From Pantoea rodasii (GTDB taxonomy: Bacteria; Pseudomonadota; Gammaproteobacteria; Enterobacterales; Enterobacteriaceae): a stretch of DNA of 64,000 nucleotides. The stretch covers positions 248,001-312,000 of the forward strand of contig NZ_MLFP01000086.1 in assembly GCF_002095465.1 (NCBI RefSeq), given 5' to 3'. Position numbers and translations under genes: made by a program. The notes beneath the pieces are model-generated. The model saw only the letters and a program-made list of their open reading frames with translations. It had not been told where the DNA came from and did not search any database. Within the stretch, counting starts at the first letter, position 1, and each line of letters begins with the position of its first letter. Shown one piece after another: positions 25,060-33,528 of this stretch.

Positions 25060-26720
25060 ACGTGACGCCACATACGGCAATGCCGGTTATCGCGGTAGAG
25101 AACCTGCGCGTCACTGCGCAGACCGATAAAGGCGAAGAGATCGATCTGGTTTCCGATATCCGTTTTACCGTGCAGAAAGGCGAAGTACTGGCGCTGATTG
25201 GTGAATCCGGCTCTGGTAAAACCACTATTGCCATGGCGCTGATGGGCTATGCGCGTCACGGCTGCCGCATCGCCGACGGTAATATTCATCTGGCAGGCAC
25301 CGATGTACGCAGCTTGTCACCCGGCCAGCTGCGTGAGTTCCGTGGCAACAAAGTGGCTTATATCGCGCAAAGTGCGGCGGCATCGTTCAATCCCGGCATG
25401 CGTATTCTTGACCAGGTGATCGAACCGGTGGTGATCCACGGCACCATGAAACGCAAGGCGGCCAAAGAGAAGGCGATTGCGTTGTTTCGCGAGTTGGCCC
25501 TGCCCAATCCTGACACCATTGGCGATCGCTTTCCGCACCAGGTTTCCGGCGGCCAGCTGCAACGCTTAATGACCGCCATGGCACTGATTGGCGATCCAGA
25601 TGTGGTGATCCTCGATGAGCCAACCACGGCATTGGATGTCACGACTCAGGTCGAAGTGCTGAAAGCGTTTCGTCGTGTTGTCGCACAGCGCGGGGTAACG
25701 GCGATCTACGTCAGCCACGATTTGGCGGTGGTGGCACAGATGGCAGACCGCATTCTGGTGCTGCTACGCGGCAAAATGGCTGAATATGGCACCACCGAAC
25801 GGCTGATCGGCGCACCGCAAGCGGAGTACACTCAACTGCTGATGGACGCGGCCCGTCAGAAAGAGCGCGAAAGCAGCTGGCACTGTGCCGAGGCCAATGA
25901 GCAACCGTTGATGGAGGTGCGCGATCTCAGCGCCGGATACGGCCCGCGTGACAAACATGGCCAGCCAAAGACTCTCATCCTTGAGGATATCAATCTCAAG
26001 CTGTGGAAAGGCCAGGCGATTGGCATTATTGGCGAATCGGGTTCCGGTAAAACCACGCTGGCGCACGCCATTGCCGGACTCAATGCACCCAGCCAGGGTC
26101 ATATTTTGTTTAACGGTCACTATATCAATGGCGACATGCACAAACGCCCGGATAACGAGCTGCGCCGCATCCAGTACGTGTTCCAGATGGCGGATACCGC
26201 GCTTAACCCGGCGCACAGCGTAGAGCGCATTCTTTCGCGTCCGCTGGCGCTGTTTCACGGGCTGAAAGGCGCCGAACGCGAGCGCCGTCTGCATCAGCTG
26301 CTGGATTTGGTCAAACTGCCGCGCTCGGTGTTGTGGCGGCGTCCATGGACGCTGTCCGGTGGACAAAAACAGCGCGTCAATCTGGCGCGCGCGCTGGCGG
26401 CAGAGCCCGATTTGATATTGTGTGATGAAGTGACCTCGGCGCTGGACACTGTGGTGGCTGCGGCGGTGCTGGATCTCATCAGTGAGCTGCGCCGTGAGCT
26501 GGGCCTGTCGGTGCTGTTTATCAGCCATGATATGCACGCGGTACGCGCGGTGTGCGACGATATTGTGGTGATGAAATCCGGTCGCATCGTGACGCAGATT
26601 TCCCGTGCTGATTATGATAAACCCACCAGTGAGCTGTACTTCGAGCGTCTTAAACGGGCGGTGCCGGAGCTGCGTCAAGGTTGGCTGGATGAGCATGAAG
26701 AAGTGCTTAGGGCAGAATAA
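25056..26720 (+). CDS. ABC importer ATPase, fused DppD-DppF type
   Basis: A 554-residue protein with two complete nucleotide-binding domains. The first has Walker A GESGSGKTTI, VSGGQLQRLMTAMAL and VVILDEPTTALD. The second has GESGSGKTTLAHA, LSGGQKQRVNLARAL and LILCDEVTSALD. In E. coli dpp and opp these are separate genes; single-chain fusions as in YejF and GsiA are known. The interdomain linker lies near 265-285. It closes the importer operon (21.6-26.7 kb), overlapping the permease by four bases. Its second Walker B has Cys before the Asp-Glu, a conservative difference. Confidence 0.9.
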   Translation: MNVTPHTAMPVIAVENLRVTAQTDKGEEIDLVSDIRFTVQKGEVLALIGESGSGKTTIAMALMGYARHGCRIADGNIHLAGTDVRSLSPGQLREFRGNKVAYIAQSAAASFNPGMRILDQVIEPVVIHGTMKRKAAKEKAIALFRELALPNPDTIGDRFPHQVSGGQLQRLMTAMALIGDPDVVILDEPTTALDVTTQVEVLKAFRRVVAQRGVTAIYVSHDLAVVAQMADRILVLLRGKMAEYGTTERLIGAPQAEYTQLLMDAARQKERESSWHCAEANEQPLMEVRDLSAGYGPRDKHGQPKTLILEDINLKLWKGQAIGIIGESGSGKTTLAHAIAGLNAPSQGHILFNGHYINGDMHKRPDNELRRIQYVFQMADTALNPAHSVERILSRPLALFHGLKGAERERRLHQLLDLVKLPRSVLWRRPWTLSGGQKQRVNLARALAAEPDLILCDEVTSALDTVVAAAVLDLISELRRELGLSVLFISHDMHAVRAVCDDIVVMKSGRIVTQISRADYDKPTSELYFERLKRAVPELRQGWLDEHEEVLRAE

Positions 26721-26734
26721 AAATCACGGCATTC

Positions 26735-26800
26735 GTAGTGGCGCGATTCCTCGCGCATCTCAATGGCGAAACCGTTCGCGCCATAAATTGCGCCGCTACG
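26735..26800. repeat. REP-like inverted pair between importer and GNAT genes
   Basis: A GTAGTGGCGCGATTCCTCGC copy at 26735-26756 faces a reverse copy ending GCGCCGCTACG at 26800. It belongs to the GTAGCGGCGC family and lies in the gap after the ATPase gene. Confidence 0.65.
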
Positions 26801-26833
26801 TCGCTGGTGTGTTTTACAAGAAAGGAGCAGCAA

Positions 26834-27679
26834 ATGATCACATTACGCGCCATGACGCAGGACGATATTGAACATGGCTACGCCATCACCCAGCAGCTGA
26901 AGTGGCCGCACCGTCGCGAAGACTGGCAGCAGGCGCTGGCGTTGGGCGAAGGGGTGGTGGCTGAAGAGCACGGACAATTTGTCGGTAGCGCCTTTGGCTG
27001 GCGTTGGGGCGAGCAGCGGGCCACCATCGGCCTGGTGGTGGTCAATCCGGCGTGCCAGGGGCGCGGCATCGGCAAACAACTGATGCTGGCGGTGTTGGAA
27101 ACCTTCCCGGATTACCATATCCGCCTGCACGCCACGGAAATGGGGAAAGGGCTGTATGAAAAGCTCGGTTTTGTTGTCACGGGCACCATTCAACAGCATC
27201 AGACACGTGAACTGGCTGCCGTGCCGGCGGTGAACATTCCCACCGGTTTAACCCTGCGTAATGCGCAGCCTGCTGATGCCGAATTACTGATTGAACTGGA
27301 TCATCAGGCGCACGGCATGTGGCGCGCGCAGCTGATGCAAACGCTGGTTGCCGATCATCAAACGGTGCTATTGCAGGATGCCCAACAGCGGGTGCACGGT
27401 TTTGCCAGCCTGCGGCGTTTTGGTCACGGCTGGGCGATTGGCCCGGTGATCGCGCTCAACCTTGATGTGGCGCAGGCGCTGATTGCGGCGCTGATGCAAG
27501 GACTCGGCGGTGAGTTCGTGCGTATCGATACCGATGGCGCGCTGCCGCTGGCGGCCTGGCTGGAAAGCTTAGGGCTGGCAAAAGTGGATGCGCCCACCAC
27601 CATGTTCTGGGGAACGCCATGGTCACCACAAGAGGGTGAGATGCAGGCGTTTGGGTTGATGACCCAGGCGATGGCCTGA
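26834..27679 (+). CDS. GNAT-family acetyltransferase, two-domain
   Basis: A 281-residue protein with two GNAT-type halves. The first is complete: ITLRAMTQDDIEHGYAI, then VVVNPACQGRGIGKQLMLAV with the acetyl-CoA-binding Q/R-x-x-G-x-G/A loop. The second (LTLRNAQPADAELLIELD onward) is degenerate. ATG 26834 has AAGGAG upstream; the longer frame covers the repeat and is not coding. Such proteins acetylate small amines. The stop overlaps the next start (TGATG), so it is coupled to the hydroxyacid dehydrogenase. Acetylation of an intermediate amine is plausible, but the substrate is not known. Confidence 0.8.
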   Translation: MITLRAMTQDDIEHGYAITQQLKWPHRREDWQQALALGEGVVAEEHGQFVGSAFGWRWGEQRATIGLVVVNPACQGRGIGKQLMLAVLETFPDYHIRLHATEMGKGLYEKLGFVVTGTIQQHQTRELAAVPAVNIPTGLTLRNAQPADAELLIELDHQAHGMWRAQLMQTLVADHQTVLLQDAQQRVHGFASLRRFGHGWAIGPVIALNLDVAQALIAALMQGLGGEFVRIDTDGALPLAAWLESLGLAKVDAPTTMFWGTPWSPQEGEMQAFGLMTQAMA

Positions 27680-28605
27680 TGCATATCGTCTATAAATCCG
27701 AAGCCACACGTGGCGCGCACTGGCAGCGCTGGCTGGCAGAGCATGCGCCGGATGTGCAGATGCATATCTGGCCAGACATCGGCGATGCCACGCAGGTCGA
27801 GTTATTGATCGCCTGGCAGCCGCCGGAAGATGTGATGGCCACTTTCCCGAATCTGAAGGCCCTGCTGTCGGTCGGTGCCGGTGCCGATCAGTTCGATCTC
27901 GGCCAGCTCCCGCCTGAATTGCCGGTGGTGCGTATGATCGAACCCGGTTTGACACAGGGCATGGTGGAGTACGTCACCTTTGCCGTGCTGGGGCTGCACC
28001 GGGATATGCCGCGCTACTTCCAGCAGCAGCGAGCCGCACAGTGGCAAACCCATCCCATTCGCACCGCCCATCAACGGCGCGTCGGCGTGATGGGATTGGG
28101 TGAACTGGGGCAGGCTTCGCTGAGACAGCTGGTGTCGCTGGGATTTGACTGCGCAGGCTGGAGCCGCACGCCGCGTGAACTCAACGGCGTGCGCTGCTGG
28201 CATGGCGCAGAACAGCTGGGCGATTTTCTGGCGCACAGTGAGATTCTGGTGTGCCTATTGCCGCTGACCGACAGCACACGCGGCATGCTCAACGCTGAAC
28301 TGTTTGCACAACTGCCCACCGGCGCGGCGCTGGTGCAGGTTGGACGTGGCCCGCAGCTCAATGCGGACGATTTACTCACGGCCTTGAACGGCGGGCAGCT
28401 GAGTGCCGCGGTGATCGATGTGACCGATCCCGAACCCTTACCGGTTGAGCATCCCTTCTGGCAGCATCCTGCTATTTGGCTGACCCCACACATCGCCAGT
28501 CAGACGCAAACCGACAGCGCGGTGGCCGCGTTGCTCGATAACCTGCGCCGCTATCAACGTGGCGAACCGATGGTCGGTGTGATCGATCGCAACCGGGGAT
28601 ATTAA
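27679..28605 (+). CDS. D-2-hydroxyacid dehydrogenase (GhrA-like)
   Basis: A 308-residue NAD(P)-dependent oxidoreductase resembling glyoxylate/hydroxypyruvate reductase A. The Rossmann motif VGVMGLGELGQASLRQL (about 133-149) binds cofactor. The catalytic region includes PEPLPVEHPFWQHP and LTPHIASQT with the active-site His; the substrate-side loop SVGAGADQFD is typical. It interconverts a 2-keto acid and a D-2-hydroxy acid in the cytosol. It is translationally coupled to the upstream GNAT gene. The 190-bp gap before the aminotransferase suggests an operon end. Confidence 0.85.
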   Translation: MHIVYKSEATRGAHWQRWLAEHAPDVQMHIWPDIGDATQVELLIAWQPPEDVMATFPNLKALLSVGAGADQFDLGQLPPELPVVRMIEPGLTQGMVEYVTFAVLGLHRDMPRYFQQQRAAQWQTHPIRTAHQRRVGVMGLGELGQASLRQLVSLGFDCAGWSRTPRELNGVRCWHGAEQLGDFLAHSEILVCLLPLTDSTRGMLNAELFAQLPTGAALVQVGRGPQLNADDLLTALNGGQLSAAVIDVTDPEPLPVEHPFWQHPAIWLTPHIASQTQTDSAVAALLDNLRRYQRGEPMVGVIDRNRGY

Positions 28606-28803
28606 CCGGCAACAGTAATAGTGAGCTGCTGCGCGGCGGGCTTTGCACGTCTTCTCCTCCCTGAAGTGTGCAAAATTTCCCCGCTGATTGGCAGACGATT
28701 TTGACAGGAAATGCCGCTGCTCAGCTGATTACAGCAGCGTGAGAAACCAACGGGTTGCGATACTTGAGCCAACCGAACGTTACGTGGATGAGGGTTTTTG
28801 AAA

Positions 28804-30120
28804 ATGCAGAATGTCATGGCGGAGCAGCAAACGTATAGCGATAACGGCCTGTTACTGGACGCACGTGAGCAGCATGTGCCACGTGGTGTCGTCACCGCGC
28901 ATCCGTTGGTGATTGAGCGGGCGAAAGGCAGTGAAGTGTGGGATGTGGAAGGCAATCGTTACCTTGATTTTGTTGGCGGTATTGGCGTGCTGAATGTCGG
29001 TCACAACCATCCGGCGGTGGTGAATGCGGTGACGAAGCAGCTCGGACTGGTATCACATGCCTGTTTCCAGGTCGTTGCTTATCCGGGCTATATCGAACTG
29101 GCAAAGCGCCTGAATGCGCTGGTGGGTAAGGGCGAAGATTTCAAAAGCGTGTTCTTCACCAGCGGCGCAGAAGCGGTAGAAAATGCCGTCAAAATTGCAC
29201 GCGCACATACCAATCGCAGCGGCATCATCGCTTTCGACGGCGCGTTCCACGGCCGTACGCTGCTGGGATGCACGCTAACCGGCATGAGCCAGCCTTATAA
29301 GCAGAACTTCGGACCCTTCGCGTCAGAAGTCTACCGTTTACCGTACCCGAACGCTTACCACGGTGTAAGCGATGATGATTGTCTGCAAGCGCTGGAGCAG
29401 CTGTTTGCCGTGCAGATCCTGCCAGACCGCGTGGCCGCAATCATCATTGAACCGGTGCAGGGCGATGGCGGCTTCCTGCCTGCAGGGGCGAACTTTATGC
29501 AGGCGCTGCGTCGTATCACGGAAAAACACGGCATCGTGCTGATTCTCGATGAAGTGCAAACCGGTTTTGGTCGCACCGGCACCTTATTCGCCTTTGAGCA
29601 GTTGGGCATTACGCCGGATCTGGTCACGGTGGCGAAGAGCCTGGGCGGCGGGTTGCCGATTTCCGGTGTAGTAGGCAAAGCAGCCATCATGGATGCGCCG
29701 TTGCCTGGCGGTCTCGGTGGCACCTATGGCGGTAATGCGCTGGGTTGCGCAGCGGCGCTGGCGGTGCTGGATCTGCTGGAAAACGATAATCTGCTGGCAC
29801 GCAGCAATCAGCTCGGCGAGCAGCTTAATGCACGCCTGCAACAGCTGGCGGAGAAATACGCCTGTATCGGTGAAGTGCGCGGCGTGGGTTTCATGCAGGC
29901 GGTGGAGATCATCGACTTCGAAACCAAACGGCCTGACGCGGCGATGACGCAGAAAATTCTCGACTGCGCCTGTCAGGAAGGCCTGCTGCTGATCAAGTGC
30001 GGCCTGCATCGCAACGTGGTGCGCTTCCTCGCACCTTTGGTGACCACCGATTCTCAGCTCGAAGAAGCGCTACATATCTTTGATATTGCGCTGGCTCGCG
30101 CCAGCGGTCGGCTGGGATAA
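28804..30120 (+). CDS. PLP-dependent 4-aminobutyrate aminotransferase (GabT/PuuE-like)
   Basis: A 438-residue class III aminotransferase. HNHPAVVNAV, FTSGAEAVENAVKIAR and FDGAFHGRTLLG bind PLP; LILDEVQTGFGRTG holds the PLP-ring Asp; and VTVAKSLGGGLPISG carries the Schiff-base Lys (about 270). It is closest in form to GabT and PuuE, which convert GABA plus 2-oxoglutarate to succinate semialdehyde plus glutamate. That product is the substrate of the GabD-like enzyme 11 kb upstream. The start may be ATG 28804 or 28816; the ribosome site is weak. The Lrp-type regulator gene follows on the same strand. Confidence 0.85.
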   Translation: MQNVMAEQQTYSDNGLLLDAREQHVPRGVVTAHPLVIERAKGSEVWDVEGNRYLDFVGGIGVLNVGHNHPAVVNAVTKQLGLVSHACFQVVAYPGYIELAKRLNALVGKGEDFKSVFFTSGAEAVENAVKIARAHTNRSGIIAFDGAFHGRTLLGCTLTGMSQPYKQNFGPFASEVYRLPYPNAYHGVSDDDCLQALEQLFAVQILPDRVAAIIIEPVQGDGGFLPAGANFMQALRRITEKHGIVLILDEVQTGFGRTGTLFAFEQLGITPDLVTVAKSLGGGLPISGVVGKAAIMDAPLPGGLGGTYGGNALGCAAALAVLDLLENDNLLARSNQLGEQLNARLQQLAEKYACIGEVRGVGFMQAVEIIDFETKRPDAAMTQKILDCACQEGLLLIKCGLHRNVVRFLAPLVTTDSQLEEALHIFDIALARASGRLG

Positions 30121-30262
30121 ATCCGGCTTCCTCATTGATATCTTTGGAATTATTGACTCGACCAATGAAAGACGTGGCGCGCGGAAGTCACTGGCGCCGC
30201 CACGTCAAAGCGTGATATACCATCGTAACAACCTGCGCGATTGGTCAACAATGAGGGGTGCT

Positions 30263-30775
30263 ATGAACGGCTTAATGAAACTCGACCGCATCGACATCAA
30301 CATCCTGGTGCAACTACAAAAAGATGGCCGTATCAGCAACGTCAATCTCGCCGACGCCGTAGGACTGTCACCCAGCCCATGTCTGCAACGGGTGAAACGC
30401 CTGGAGCAGGCGGGTTTTATCACCGGCTATGAAGCCCATATTAATCTCACCAAAATTACCGATTCCGTTACCGTATTTACTGAGGTCACGCTCTCCGGCC
30501 ATCGCCGCGAAGACTTTATGAAATTCGAAAATTCGGTTCGTGATGTGGATGAGCTGATGGAGTGCCACCTGATCACCGGCGGCTACGACTATTTGCTGCG
30601 CTTTATTACCCGCAGCATTGAGCATTATCAGGAAGTGATTGAGAAAATGCTCGATGCACAGATCGGTATCGATAAGTACTTTAGTTATATCGTGATTAAA
30701 TCCCCGATCATGAAAAGCACCGTGCCGTTGCGCTCGCTGATTGCGAAGCATAATTCGGTAGATTTTAGTGTGTAA
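30263..30775 (+). CDS. Lrp/AsnC-family transcriptional regulator
   Basis: A 170-residue regulator. The N-terminal winged helix (KLDRIDINILVQLQKDGRISNVNLADAVGLSPSPCLQRVKRLE) is of classic Lrp type, and the RAM effector domain follows (about 75-155). Such regulators respond to amino acids and often control adjacent catabolic genes. GAGGGG before ATG 30263 fixes the start; the frame upstream is not supported. It lies downstream of the aminotransferase and is likely to act on this cluster. That is inference from position only. Confidence 0.88.
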   Translation: MNGLMKLDRIDINILVQLQKDGRISNVNLADAVGLSPSPCLQRVKRLEQAGFITGYEAHINLTKITDSVTVFTEVTLSGHRREDFMKFENSVRDVDELMECHLITGGYDYLLRFITRSIEHYQEVIEKMLDAQIGIDKYFSYIVIKSPIMKSTVPLRSLIAKHNSVDFSV

Positions 30776-30794
30776 CTGACCTGCACCTTTAGCT

Positions 30795-30871
30795 GTAGCG
30801 GCGCGATTTATCGCGCGGGTTTCATTCAGCAACTTTAACGCTGGAAAGCACCCAGTAATTTGCGCCGCTAC
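30795..30871. repeat. REP-like inverted pair after the Lrp-type gene
   Basis: Forward copy at 30795-30816 (starts GTAGCGGCGCGATTTATCGC) and reverse copy ending GCGCCGCTAC at 30871, with about 45 bp between. This copy is the consensus form of the family seen at 21470, 26735 and 48581. Confidence 0.75.
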
Positions 30872-31014
30872 CGTTTTCGTCCGCAAAACCTCACAGCATA
30901 AAATTTCTTCCTCGCCCTAAATTCCCTTTATCTTTACTGTTCCGGCCGTGGCTTCACGCGCGCCGTGTGCCTACTCATCCGTACACTCAATTTATCGCTT
31001 TACAAGGAGTTGCC

Positions 31015-31440
31015 ATGACCGCCTTAACCCTTGCCGATCACCTGTGGCAGCGCGATGACTTCACTATCTCCACTGAACGTCAGCGCCTTGATATGGATTA
31101 CATTCACCAACAGCTGACAGAGAAGTCTTACTGGGCCACCGCACAGCCTCGCGCGAAAACCGAGCGCGCGTTTGCCGGCTCGTTGCCGTTTGGTGTTTAT
31201 CACCAGCAACAGCAGATTGGCTTCGCGCGGCTGGTGACGGATTACACCCGATTCGGCTGGCTGTGCGATGTGATGATCGATGAACACTGGCGCGGTCATG
31301 GTCTGGGTAGCTGGCTGGCGACCTGTGTGCGTGCGCACCCGGAGCTGGCCACGGTGCACCGCTGGATGCTCTCCACCAATGATGCCCATCAGCTGTATCA
31401 GCGCCTTGGCTGGCGCGTGGTGCAGGATCCGCAAAACTGA
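31015..31440 (+). CDS. GNAT-family acetyltransferase
   Basis: A 141-residue single-domain GNAT. The acetyl-CoA-binding region DVMIDEHWRGHGLGSWLATCVRAHP has the R-G-x-G-L-G loop; the C-terminal end STNDAHQLYQRLGWRVV is the usual final strand and helix. AAGGAG sits seven bases before ATG 31015. It is followed after 38 bp by the hydantoinase A gene and probably shares its promoter. The acceptor amine is unknown. No phnO is present in the phn locus, but nothing links this gene to that role. Confidence 0.82.
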   Translation: MTALTLADHLWQRDDFTISTERQRLDMDYIHQQLTEKSYWATAQPRAKTERAFAGSLPFGVYHQQQQIGFARLVTDYTRFGWLCDVMIDEHWRGHGLGSWLATCVRAHPELATVHRWMLSTNDAHQLYQRLGWRVVQDPQN

Positions 31441-31478
31441 TGGAATTTCCTCTCTCCTGATATTGGAGTTTTCTCACC

Positions 31479-33527
31479 ATGGGTTACCGCGTTGGCGTGG
31501 ATATTGGCGGATCGTTTACCGATTTTGCCGTGCTGAATGAACAGACTAATCAGATTCATACGTTAAAAGTGCTGTCGCGTCCGGATCAGCCGGGCAGCGA
31601 AATTCTCACCGGTCTGGCGCAATTACAGCAGCGCGACGGTATTGATCCGCAGCACATCAACTACTTCACCCACGGCACCACCGTGGGCATCAACGCGGTG
31701 ATCCAACGGCGTGGCGTGCAGCTGGCGCTGTTTGCCACAGAAGGTTTTTGTGATGTGCTGGAGCTGGCGCGTCTCAAGATTCCGCATATTCACGATCTGT
31801 TCTCACGGCGGCCAGCGCCGCTGATCACGCGCGACCGGGTGTTTGCCATCAAAGAGCGAACTGACCGCCACGGCAACGTATTGCTGCCAGTCGATCGGCA
31901 AAGTGTGGTGGCGGCCATCGAACAGGCGCGGGCCGCAGGTTGCCAGGGCATTGTGTTATCGCTGCTGCACAGCTATCGCAATCGCCACAACGAAGCGGCC
32001 GTCAAAGCCATCATTGATGAGGTGGCTCCAGAGCTGCTCACCTCTTGTTCCGCCGATATCTGGCCAATCATTCGCGAATATGAGCGCACCATCACCGCCA
32101 CCATCAATGCCTATGTGCAGCCGATGGTGATCCACTATCTGGAATCCTTTGAGCGCGCGCTGCACACCATGGGCGTGGTGTCACCGCCGCGTATCACCAA
32201 ATCCAACGGTGGCGTGATGGGCGTGGAGCAGGCGAAAAGTGAATGCGTGCAGATGGTGTTATCGGGCACCGCTTCGGGGGTAATCGGCGCCAGCTTCCTC
32301 GCCAGCGCCTGTGGCTTTGACAAAATTCTGAGTCTCGATATCGGTGGCACCAGCGCAGATGTCGCTGTGATCGTCGAGGGGCAAGTGGCGCAGGGCAACG
32401 GGGAAATCATCGGTGATTTCCCAATTTATATTCCGTCGGTAGCCGTGACATCGGTCGGGCAGGGCGGCGGATCGCTGGCATGGATCGATAATCAGGGCGT
32501 GTTGCAGATGGGGCCTGACAGCGCCGGATCGCTGCCGGGTCCGGTGTGCTTCCAGCGCGGCGGTACGCAACCGACCGCTACGGATGCTTTCGCTGCCTGC
32601 GGCATGATCGGCCACGGCGATCTCGGCTACAACGCGGTGAAAGTGGATGTGGCGGCGGCTCGCGCCGCCTGGCAGCCGCTGGCAGACCGCTTGGGTATCT
32701 CGGTAGAACAGACGGCCGAAACCGCCATCGAACTGGCGATCTCCAGCATGTACGGGGATACCAGCGGATTACTGTCGCGCTTTGGCCTCGATCCCCGTGA
32801 ATTTTGGTTCCTCGCCTTTGGCGGTGCCGGACCGATGATGGGCTGCTTCCTGGCGCGTGAACTCAATATGAAAGGGGTGATCGTGCCGCCAACGCCGGGC
32901 GTGCTATCCGCGCTGGGAGGTCTGGTGGCGGATATTCGCAATGACTTTATCCGCACGCTGTACAGCGATCTGGATATGAGCCTGGCCGACAGTCTGGCGA
33001 CAGAAGCGGAGGTGCTGAGCCAACGTGCGCGAGCCTGGCTGACTGAACAACACGGTGCGCAGATGCCGTATACGCTGCACTACAGTGCAGATATGCGTTA
33101 TCGCGGCCAGTCGTTTGAGATTGAAGTGGCGCTGGAACCTGCATGGCTGGCGCAGGCCAATGTCGCTGCATTGCACGATGCCTTTGATCGCCAGCATCAA
33201 CAGCTGTTTGGCCATTTTGATGCCAGTGCGCCGGTGCAGATCATTAATCTGCGGTTGGTTATCGCTTCACCGACGCCTAAACCCACGTTGAATCGGTTGC
33301 CTGCCGCCACACTACCGGCTGAGGTCGCCAGCCAGGTTAGCGCCTGGATTGACGGCGCATCACATCAGGTGGATGTGGTGGTGCGCGCCAGCCTGCGTGC
33401 CGGCCATCATTTAACCGGGCCGGTGATCATCGCTCAGGATGACTGCACCACCTGTGTTCCACCGCATATGCAGGTGGATGTGGATACCTTTGGCAACCTG
33501 CTGATCACCCCAGTTGAGGCGCACTAA
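31479..33527 (+). CDS. Hydantoinase/oxoprolinase family protein A (HyuA-like)
   Basis: A 682-residue protein of the N-methylhydantoinase A / 5-oxoprolinase N-terminal family. YRVGVDIGGSFTDFAVLNE at the N-terminus and LSLDIGGTSADVAVIVEGQ in the middle are the ASKHA ATP-binding loops. LAFGGAGPMMGCFLARELNMKGVIVPPTPGVLSALGG is the family signature. With the B subunit it hydrolyses a cyclic amide (hydantoin, N-methylhydantoin or oxoproline) at the cost of ATP. Its B-subunit gene starts immediately after. Together with the GABA genes this suggests ring-opening of cyclic amino-acid derivatives as a nitrogen source; the substrate is unproven. Confidence 0.9.
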   Translation: MGYRVGVDIGGSFTDFAVLNEQTNQIHTLKVLSRPDQPGSEILTGLAQLQQRDGIDPQHINYFTHGTTVGINAVIQRRGVQLALFATEGFCDVLELARLKIPHIHDLFSRRPAPLITRDRVFAIKERTDRHGNVLLPVDRQSVVAAIEQARAAGCQGIVLSLLHSYRNRHNEAAVKAIIDEVAPELLTSCSADIWPIIREYERTITATINAYVQPMVIHYLESFERALHTMGVVSPPRITKSNGGVMGVEQAKSECVQMVLSGTASGVIGASFLASACGFDKILSLDIGGTSADVAVIVEGQVAQGNGEIIGDFPIYIPSVAVTSVGQGGGSLAWIDNQGVLQMGPDSAGSLPGPVCFQRGGTQPTATDAFAACGMIGHGDLGYNAVKVDVAAARAAWQPLADRLGISVEQTAETAIELAISSMYGDTSGLLSRFGLDPREFWFLAFGGAGPMMGCFLARELNMKGVIVPPTPGVLSALGGLVADIRNDFIRTLYSDLDMSLADSLATEAEVLSQRARAWLTEQHGAQMPYTLHYSADMRYRGQSFEIEVALEPAWLAQANVAALHDAFDRQHQQLFGHFDASAPVQIINLRLVIASPTPKPTLNRLPAATLPAEVASQVSAWIDGASHQVDVVVRASLRAGHHLTGPVIIAQDDCTTCVPPHMQVDVDTFGNLLITPVEAH

Positions 33528-33528
33528 G

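Noticed and set aside
28720..28740. Possible sigma-54 promoter before the aminotransferase (TTGGCAGACGATTTTGAC)
   Set aside because: The GG-to-G spacing is one base too long and the -12 GC is absent.
31015..31440. GNAT gene as the missing phnO
   Set aside because: It lies 8 kb from the phn locus in the hydantoinase unit and shows no special PhnO-like sequence I can identify.
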